From Paracoccus sp. (in: a-proteobacteria) (GTDB lineage Bacteria > Pseudomonadota > Alphaproteobacteria > Rhodobacterales > Rhodobacteraceae): a DNA stretch of 7,311 bases. This document shows, piece after piece, positions 1 through 7,311 of the stretch (position 1 is the first letter of the stretch; each line of letters starts with the position of its first letter). The stretch lies in the NCBI GenBank assembly GCA_018056045.1, contig JAGPGI010000132.1, forward strand, positions 1 to 7,311. Reading direction: 5' to 3'. Position numbers and translations under genes: made by a program. Below the pieces are notes generated by a model that saw only the letters and a program-made list of their open reading frames with translations, had not been told where the DNA came from and did not search any database.

Positions 1-2
1 TC

Positions 3-2491
<2,489 letters not shown>

Positions 2492-2493
<2 letters not shown>

Positions 2494-2497
2494 GGGG
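2492..2497 (+). promoter_or_regulatory. Shine-Dalgarno sequence of nuoN
   Basis: AGGGGG starts inside the nuoM TAG stop codon and ends five bases before the nuoN ATG at 2503. It is one of only two clear ribosome binding sites in the window and supports that start. Confidence 0.75.
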
Positions 2498-2502
2498 CCG
2501 AT

Positions 2503-3990
2503 ATGACCTCGCTCGATTTCTCGACCATTCTGCCCGAGGTGGTGCTGGCCGCATATGCCCTGATCGCCCTGCTGGCGGGGGCCTATTTCGGCAAGGACAA
2601 GCTGGCCGCTACCCTGCTCTGGGTCACGGTCGGCATCTTCCTGATCACCGCCGCCATGATGGGCATCGGCACGCATGCGGACGAGACGGCCTTTTACGGC
2701 ATGTTCATCGATGACGGCTTCTCGCGCTTTGCCAAGGTGGTGATCCTGATCGCCGCCGCCGCCGTGCTGGCCACCAGCGCCGATTACCTGCAGCGCCGCA
2801 ACATGCTGCGCTTTGAATTCCCGATCCTCGTCGCTCTGGCGGTCTTGGGGATGATGTTCATGGTCTCGGCCGGCGATCTTCTGACGCTCTATATGGGCCT
2901 TGAGCTGCAATCGCTGTCGCTTTACGTCGTTGCCGCCATGCGCCGCGACTCGGCCCGCTCGTCCGAGGCCGGCCTGAAATATTTCGTGCTGGGCTCGCTG
3001 AGTTCCGGTTTGCTGCTTTACGGCGCCTCGCTGGTCTACGGCTTTGCCGGCACCACCAGCTTTGCCGGCATCATCACCGTGATCAATGCCGGCCACCTGT
3101 CGCTGGGCGTGCTGTTCGGTCTGGTCTTCATGCTGGTCGGCCTGGCCTTCAAGGTCTCGGCCGTGCCCTTCCACATGTGGACGCCCGACGTTTACGAAGG
3201 CTCGCCCACGCCGGTCACCGCCTTCTTCGCCACCGCGCCCAAGGTCGCGGCCATGGCGCTGATCGCGCGGCTGGTCTTTGACGCCTTTGGCCATGTCATC
3301 GGCGACTGGAGCCAGATCGTCGCCGCGTTGGCGGTGATGTCGATGTTCCTTGGCTCGATCGCCGGGATCGGCCAGACCAATATCAAGCGTCTGATGGCCT
3401 ATTCTTCGATCGCGCATATGGGCTTTGCGCTGGTCGGCCTTGCCGCCGGCACCACGCTGGGCGTGCAGGCCATGCTGATCTATATGGCCATCTATGCGGT
3501 GATGAATGTCGGCACCTTCGCCTTCATCCTGTCGATGGAGCGCGACGGCGTGCCGGTCACCGATCTGGCCTCGCTGAACCGCTTTGCCTGGACCGACCCG
3601 GTCAAGGCGCTGGCGATGCTGGTGCTGATGTTCAGCCTTGCGGGTGTCCCGCCGATGCTGGGCTTCTTCGCGAAATACGCCGTGCTGACGGCGGCGGTCG
3701 ATGCCGGCATGGGCTGGCTTGCGGTGCTGGGCGTGATCGCCTCGGTCATCGGGGCGTTCTATTACCTGCGTATCGTCTATTACATGTATTTCGGTGGCGA
3801 ATCCGAGGGGCTGACCAGCCGCATGGGCGCGGTGCAATATCTTGGCCTGATGGTTCCGGCGCTGATGATGGTCGTGGGTGCGATCAGCATGTTCGGCGTC
3901 GATACCGCCGCCGGCCGCGCCGCCGAAACGCTGGTGGGGCCCGCCGTTGCCAGCCAGCCGGCCGTAGCCGAGCCCGCGCACGTTGAGTGA
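2503..3990 (+). CDS. nuoN: NADH-quinone oxidoreductase subunit N (complex I, NuoN/Nqo14)
   Basis: NuoN is the antiporter-like subunit nearest the quinone-side module of the complex I membrane arm, and contributes a proton channel. The product has 495 residues, close to E. coli NuoN (485). Key residues are visible: Glu134 in [13 protein letters not shown] (TM5), Lys159 in [14 protein letters not shown], Lys217 in [20 protein letters not shown] (TM7), Lys247 in ATAPKVAAM (TM8) and Lys391 in GFFAKYAVL (TM12). They match the known E. coli series E133, K158, K217, K247 and K395. The [18 protein letters not shown] motif is intact. ATG 2503 follows a good Shine-Dalgarno, nine bases after the nuoM stop. 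The protein ends in an Ala/Pro/Glu-rich tail of about 25 residues beyond the last helix. Its last eight bases overlap the start of birA. Identity is certain. Confidence 0.98.
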   Translation: MTSLDFSTILPEVVLAAYALIALLAGAYFGKDKLAATLLWVTVGIFLITAAMMGIGTHADETAFYGMFIDDGFSRFAKVVILIAAAAVLATSADYLQRRNMLRFEFPILVALAVLGMMFMVSAGDLLTLYMGLELQSLSLYVVAAMRRDSARSSEAGLKYFVLGSLSSGLLLYGASLVYGFAGTTSFAGIITVINAGHLSLGVLFGLVFMLVGLAFKVSAVPFHMWTPDVYEGSPTPVTAFFATAPKVAAMALIARLVFDAFGHVIGDWSQIVAALAVMSMFLGSIAGIGQTNIKRLMAYSSIAHMGFALVGLAAGTTLGVQAMLIYMAIYAVMNVGTFAFILSMERDGVPVTDLASLNRFAWTDPVKALAMLVLMFSLAGVPPMLGFFAKYAVLTAAVDAGMGWLAVLGVIASVIGAFYYLRIVYYMYFGGESEGLTSRMGAVQYLGLMVPALMMVVGAISMFGVDTAAGRAAETLVGPAVASQPAVAEPAHVE

Positions 3991-4741
3991 CACCTGGCCC
4001 GAGGGCGTGGCCCGCCATGTGCTGGCCCGCACCGACAGCACCAATGCCGAGGCGCTGCGACTGGCGCCCGGCCTTTCCGCTCCCGCATGGATCATGGCGC
4101 GCGAACAGACGGCGGCAAGGGGCCGTCGCGGTCGCGGCTGGGCGATGCCGGCCGGAAACTTCGCCGGCACGCTGGTCCTGAGGCCCAAGGGCGGGGCGGC
4201 CGGGGCGGCGCAGCTCTCGTTTGTGGCGGCGCTGGCGCTTTACGACGCGCTTGGCGATGCCTGCGGTCCCGCCGCGCGGCTGGCGATCAAATGGCCCAAT
4301 GACGTGCTTCTGAACGGCGGCAAGGTTGCGGGGATCCTGCTGGAAAGCGCGGGGTCCGGCGTCGGCGTGCAGGCCGTGGCCGTGGGCATCGGCGTCAATC
4401 TGGCTGCCGCCCCCGAAACCGCCGCGCTGGAGCCGGGCGCCGTCACCCCGGTCTCGGTCAGGGGCGAGACCGGCCATACCGTCCCGCCCGAGGAGTTTCT
4501 GGACCTGCTGGCCGTGGCCTTTGCCCGCTGGCAGGGCCAATTGGACACTTACGGCTTTCAGCCGATCCGCAATGCCTGGCTGGCGCGTGCCGCCAAACTG
4601 GGTGAGCCGATCATCGCCCGCACCGGCGGCACCGAAAACCATGGTATCTTCGAGGGCATCGACGATACCGGCGCGCTGATCCTGAAAACCGCCTCGGGGC
4701 GGCAGGTCATTCCCGCAGCCGATGTCTATTTCACGGGCTAG
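3983..4741 (+). CDS. birA: Biotin-[acetyl-CoA-carboxylase] ligase, short form without DNA-binding domain
   Basis: This enzyme makes biotinyl-5'-AMP from biotin and ATP, then attaches biotin to a lysine of carrier proteins such as AccB. The product is 252 residues. It begins directly at the catalytic domain, with DSTN near residue 13, the ATP/biotin loop ARGRRGRGW near 46, and [19 protein letters not shown] with the expected active-site Lys103. A C-terminal SH3-like domain follows from about residue 190. E. coli BirA (321 residues) has an N-terminal winged-helix repressor domain that is absent here, so this is a group I, ligase-only form. The start is TTG 3983, overlapping the nuoN stop by eight bases. 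The next in-frame ATG (4094) would delete the DSTN region, so the TTG is preferred. No Shine-Dalgarno is visible, so translation probably depends on ribosomes finishing nuoN. The gene stops three bases before coaX. Confidence 0.95.
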   Translation: MSDTWPEGVARHVLARTDSTNAEALRLAPGLSAPAWIMAREQTAARGRRGRGWAMPAGNFAGTLVLRPKGGAAGAAQLSFVAALALYDALGDACGPAARLAIKWPNDVLLNGGKVAGILLESAGSGVGVQAVAVGIGVNLAAAPETAALEPGAVTPVSVRGETGHTVPPEEFLDLLAVAFARWQGQLDTYGFQPIRNAWLARAAKLGEPIIARTGGTENHGIFEGIDDTGALILKTASGRQVIPAADVYFTG

Positions 4742-4744
4742 ATC

Positions 4745-5527
4745 ATGCTGCTTTGCATCGATACCGGCAATACCAACAGCGTCTTCTCGATCTGGGACGG
4801 CGAGAAGTTCCTGTCGCATTGGCGCATCTCGACCGACCATCGGCGCACGGCGGATGAGTATTTCGTCTGGCTGCAGACCATGATCAGCCTGCGCCATTTC
4901 GATCTGGATATCGACGCTTGCATCATCTCGACCACCGCGCCGCGCGTGCTGTTCAACCTGCGCGTCCTCTGCAACCGCTATTTCAACACCCGCCCGCTGG
5001 TCGTCGGCAAGCCCGAGACGCGGCTGCCGGTGGCGCCACGCGTCGATTTCGGCACCGTGGTCGGGCCGGACCGGCTGGTGAATACCGTCGCGGCCTTTGA
5101 CCGTCACGGGCCGGACCTGATCGTCGTCGATTTCGGCACCGCGACCACCTTCGATGTGGTCGATACCGACGGCGCCTATATCGGCGGCGTCATTGCACCG
5201 GGCGTGAACCTGTCGCTCGAGGCGCTGCACATGGCCGCCGCTGCGCTGCCCCATGTCGATGTGACCATGCCCGACAAGGTCATCGGCACCAATACCGTCG
5301 CCTGTATCCAGTCGGGCATCTATTGGGGCTATATCGGCCTGTCGCAGGGCATCGTCGACAAGATCCGGCAGGAACGCGGCCGGCCGATGAAGGTGATCGC
5401 GACCGGCGGGCTTGCGCCGCTCTTCGATCAGGGCTTTGATCTTTTTGACGCGATCGAGGACGATCTGACCATGCATGGTCTGCGTCTGATCCATGATTTT
5501 AATAACAAGGAGACGGTTCATGGCTGA
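4745..5527 (+). CDS. coaX: Type III pantothenate kinase
   Basis: CoaX phosphorylates pantothenate with ATP, the first committed step of coenzyme A synthesis, in the cytoplasm. The 260-residue product has the normal family length and the ASKHA-fold motifs in order. The N-terminal phosphate-binding DTGNTN includes Asp6. GPDRLVN (107-113) forms the pantothenate site. DFGTATTFDVV carries the catalytic-type Asp129. YIGGVIAPGVNLS follows, and then ATGGLAPLF with Thr220. Type III enzymes typically need a monovalent cation and are not feedback-inhibited by CoA; this is family knowledge, not visible here. ATG 4745 lies three bases after the birA stop and places DTGNTN at the expected distance from the N terminus. 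No good Shine-Dalgarno is seen, suggesting coupling with birA. The 3' end contains the ribosome binding site of rnj and overlaps that gene by eight bases. Confidence 0.96.
   Translation: MLLCIDTGNTNSVFSIWDGEKFLSHWRISTDHRRTADEYFVWLQTMISLRHFDLDIDACIISTTAPRVLFNLRVLCNRYFNTRPLVVGKPETRLPVAPRVDFGTVVGPDRLVNTVAAFDRHGPDLIVVDFGTATTFDVVDTDGAYIGGVIAPGVNLSLEALHMAAAALPHVDVTMPDKVIGTNTVACIQSGIYWGYIGLSQGIVDKIRQERGRPMKVIATGGLAPLFDQGFDLFDAIEDDLTMHGLRLIHDFNNKETVHG
5467..5480 (+). repeat. 14-base perfect palindrome near the 3' end of coaX
   Basis: GACCATGCATGGTC reads the same on both strands and lies 40 bases before the rnj start codon. A TTGACG hexamer (5445-5450) lies upstream, but no good -10 box stands at a suitable distance. 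One such palindrome is about what chance predicts for a window of this size, so a role as an operator is only a possibility. Confidence 0.35.
5507..5512 (+). promoter_or_regulatory. Shine-Dalgarno sequence of rnj
   Basis: AAGGAG ends seven bases before ATG 5520 and sits in the most AT-rich patch nearby (about 5496-5508). It decides the rnj start: ATG 5493, upstream and in frame, has no such site and would add nine residues not expected in the family. Confidence 0.9.
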
Positions 5528-7196
5528 GCGCCTGATCTATCTGCCGCTGGGCGGCGCGGGCGAAATCGGCATGAACGCCTATGTCTATGGCTATGGTGAG
5601 CCGGGGCGGGAACGGCTGATCGTCGTCGATCTGGGCGTGACCTTCGGCGACATGGACAGTGCGCCGGGGATCGACCTGATCATGGCCGATCTGAGCTGGC
5701 TCGAGGCGAACCGCGACCGCATCGAGGCGATCTTCATCACCCATGGCCACGAGGACCACGTCGGCGCGCTTGGCCTTTTGTGGCCCAAGCTGCAAAAGCC
5801 GGTGCATTGCCGCCGCTTTACCGCCGCGCTTGCGCGGCTGAAGCTCGAGGAGGCGGGCCAGCCCACCGACCAGTTGCATATCCACGCGCCGCGCCCGGCG
5901 GTGGTCGAGGCCGGCCCCTTCAAGGTGCAGTTCGTGCCGGTCAGCCACTCGATTCCGGAAAGCTCGGCGCTGATCATCGACACGCCCGCGGGCCGGATCG
6001 TCCATACCGGCGACTTCAAGCTGGACGGCACGCCCGTGGTCGGCGAGGCCTTCGACCCGATCATGTGGCATGAGATCGCCCATGAGGGCGAGGGGATCAA
6101 GGTCCTGACCTGCGATTCCACGAACGTCTTTTCGCCCCATCCCGGCCGCTCCGAGGCGATTCTGGCCAATCCGATCCTGGATTTCGTCATGGCGCAAAAG
6201 CAGATGGTGGTGGCGACGACTTTCGCCAGCAATATCGCCCGCCTGCGCACGCTGGCCGAGGCGGGCGTCGCCGCCGGGCGCAAGATCTGCCTCCTGGGCC
6301 GCGCCATGCGGCGCATGATCACGGTGGCGACCGAAACCGGCATCCTTGACCGCTTTCCCGCCGTCATCGGCCCCGAAGAGGCGGCCGAGCTGCCCCGCGG
6401 CAAGGTGATGCTGATCGTCACCGGTAGCCAGGGCGAACGCCGCGCCGCCAGCGCGCAACTGTCGCGCGGCCGCTATCTGGGGATCGAGCTGAAAGAGGGG
6501 GACAGCTTCCTGTTTTCCTCGCGCACCATTCCCGGCAATGAGCGGGGCGTCATCCGCATCCAGAACGCCCTGAGCGAGTCGGGCGTCGATCTGTTCGATG
6601 CCGATGACGGGGTCTATCACGTCTCGGGCCATGCGAACCGCCCCGATATCGAGGCGGTGCATGAGCTGCTGAAACCGCGCATGGTCATTCCCATGCATGG
6701 CGAACACATGCATCTGCGCGAACACGCGAAGCTGGCCGAAAAGCGGGGCATCGCCTCGGCCATCGCCACCAACGGCACCATGCTGGACCTGTCGGGCGAT
6801 ACGCCCCGCGTGGTCGATCATATCGACACCGGCCGGCTGTATCTGGACGGATCGGTGCTGATCGGGGCGATGGACGGCGTGGTGCGCGACCGCATCCGCA
6901 TGGCGCTGAACGGCCATGCCATGGTCTCGGTCATCATCGACGAGGACGACAATCCGCTGCCCGACGCCTGGGTCGAGCTGTCGGGCCTGCCCGAAAAGGG
7001 GCGTGCCGGCGTGCCGCTGGCCGGCAATATCGAAAGCGAACTGGCCGAGTTCCTTGAGCGCGCCGATGGCAAGGTGGTCATGGATGACGACAAGCTCGAG
7101 GACGGGATCCGCAAGATCACCCGTCAGGTCGCGATGGAGGAAATCGGCAAGAAGCCCGAGGTTACGGTGATCATCTCGCGTCTGGCGGCGGAATGA
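5520..7196 (+). CDS. rnj: Ribonuclease J (metallo-beta-lactamase/beta-CASP family)
   Basis: RNase J is a zinc-dependent endo- and 5'-to-3' exoribonuclease that acts in mRNA decay and rRNA 5'-end maturation. The 558-residue product has the usual length. Its order is metallo-beta-lactamase, beta-CASP, return to the lactamase core, and a C-terminal domain. Metal ligands are visible: H75, H77, D79 and H80 in THGHEDHVG, H143 in VSHSIPES, D165 in HTGDFKLDG, and H393 in PMHGEHMHLREH. CDSTN, TGSQGE and SGHANRPD (H371) are the other signature motifs. The alphaproteobacterial enzyme is known to process 23S rRNA in relatives such as Sinorhizobium and Rhodobacter. ATG 5520 is chosen for its strong Shine-Dalgarno and for the start MAERLIYLPLGGAGEIGMN. 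The start overlaps the coaX end by eight bases, so rnj may be both coupled and independently initiated. No missing catalytic residue is seen. Confidence 0.97.
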   Translation: MAERLIYLPLGGAGEIGMNAYVYGYGEPGRERLIVVDLGVTFGDMDSAPGIDLIMADLSWLEANRDRIEAIFITHGHEDHVGALGLLWPKLQKPVHCRRFTAALARLKLEEAGQPTDQLHIHAPRPAVVEAGPFKVQFVPVSHSIPESSALIIDTPAGRIVHTGDFKLDGTPVVGEAFDPIMWHEIAHEGEGIKVLTCDSTNVFSPHPGRSEAILANPILDFVMAQKQMVVATTFASNIARLRTLAEAGVAAGRKICLLGRAMRRMITVATETGILDRFPAVIGPEEAAELPRGKVMLIVTGSQGERRAASAQLSRGRYLGIELKEGDSFLFSSRTIPGNERGVIRIQNALSESGVDLFDADDGVYHVSGHANRPDIEAVHELLKPRMVIPMHGEHMHLREHAKLAEKRGIASAIATNGTMLDLSGDTPRVVDHIDTGRLYLDGSVLIGAMDGVVRDRIRMALNGHAMVSVIIDEDDNPLPDAWVELSGLPEKGRAGVPLAGNIESELAEFLERADGKVVMDDDKLEDGIRKITRQVAMEEIGKKPEVTVIISRLAAE

Positions 7197-7209
7197 CTTG
7201 ACCTTTTGC

Positions 7210-7237
7210 CATGGGCCGGGCAAAGCGCCGGCCCATG
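7210..7237 (+). other. Hairpin between rnj and the downstream gene, covering its likely start codon
   Basis: CATGGGCCGG (7210-7219) and CCGGCCCATG (7228-7237) are perfect 10-base inverted repeats around an eight-base loop, giving a GC-rich stem. The right arm ends with the ATG at 7235-7237. No T run follows, so it is not a classical intrinsic terminator. It could be a rho-assisted or decay-blocking 3' end for rnj mRNA, or it could restrict initiation of the next gene. The structure is read from the sequence; the role is inferred. Confidence 0.6.
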
Positions 7238-7311
7238 AGCGAATTCGATCCCACCCCTCCGCGCCGCAACTTCTACGGCCGCCGTCACGGCAAGACCCTG
7301 CGCCAAAGCCA
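7235..7311 (+). CDS. trmB: Probable tRNA (guanine-N7)-methyltransferase, N-terminal fragment cut by window end
   Basis: Only 25 full codons are visible. The segment RRNFYGRRHGKTLR resembles the basic N terminus of alphaproteobacterial TrmB, the SAM-dependent enzyme that makes m7G at position 46 in the tRNA variable loop. The methyltransferase domain lies beyond the window, so the call rests on this short motif. ATG 7235 and an in-frame ATG 7211 (eight residues longer) are both possible, since the frame is open from the stop at 7199-7201. Neither has a clear Shine-Dalgarno, and both ATGs lie in the arms of the hairpin at 7210-7237. The gene starts 38 bases after the rnj stop on the same strand. 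It might be read through from rnj or have its own promoter; none is evident. Confidence 0.62.
   Translation, partial: MSEFDPTPPRRNFYGRRHGKTLRQS

Noticed and set aside
4087..4679. Other + strand open frames inside birA (4087-4302, 4326-4679)
   Set aside because: They are Arg/Pro/Ser-rich out-of-frame readings of birA with no domain features.
5493..5519. Upstream in-frame ATG for rnj adding MILITRRRF
   Set aside because: No Shine-Dalgarno precedes it, while ATG 5520 has AAGGAG at ideal distance and gives the usual RNase J N terminus.
3884..5521. Long - strand open frame (about 545 codons) opposite birA and coaX
   Set aside because: Low-complexity, Arg/Asp/Gln-rich translation without motifs; it shadows well-supported + strand genes.
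5499..7223. Long - strand open frame (about 574 codons) opposite rnj
   Set aside because: Same mirror-type composition; rnj on the + strand has all family motifs and a strong ribosome binding site.
7210..7250. Intrinsic terminator after rnj
   Set aside because: The hairpin is strong but is followed by GAGCGAATTCG rather than a T run, and it overlaps the next start codon.

Overview
The window is a GC-rich, gene-dense stretch with every recognisable gene on the + strand. It reads as the downstream end of a nuo (respiratory complex I) operon running into a conserved housekeeping tail: nuoL (3' part), nuoM, nuoN, birA, coaX, rnj and the first codons of a probable trmB. Gene order, the Nuo protein sequences, the HTH-less BirA, the alphaproteobacterial-type CoaX and RNase J, and the codon use all point to an alphaproteobacterium of the Rhodobacterales, most likely Paracoccus or a close relative. 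The genus is an inference from recognition, not a search result.

Layout: positions 1-3990 hold the three antiporter-like membrane subunits of complex I. The C-terminal part of NuoL includes its lateral helix and last membrane helix. NuoM and NuoN are full length and keep the expected proton-channel Lys/Glu residues. Together they form the distal proton-pumping arm that uses energy from NADH:quinone electron transfer. Positions 3983-4741 hold a short biotin-protein ligase, 4745-5527 a type III pantothenate kinase, and 5520-7196 ribonuclease J. A 38-base gap with a hairpin then leads to the start of a probable tRNA (guanine-N7)-methyltransferase at 7235, cut by the window end.

The genes are packed with 1-9 base gaps or 8-base overlaps, so translational coupling through one polycistronic message is likely up to rnj. 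The only convincing Shine-Dalgarno sequences I see lie before nuoN and rnj. I see no strong promoter, no intrinsic terminator with a U tract, and no mobile element, CRISPR array or RNA gene. No gap reaches 300 bases.

Functionally the block joins respiration (NuoLMN), two cofactor steps (biotin attachment by BirA, CoA synthesis by CoaX) and RNA turnover (RNase J). No new system is evident. The points worth a second look are a His- and Ala/Glu-rich insert with a nonapeptide repeat in NuoL, a His cluster in the preceding NuoL loop, the coupled 8-base overlaps, and a hairpin that buries the probable trmB start codon.
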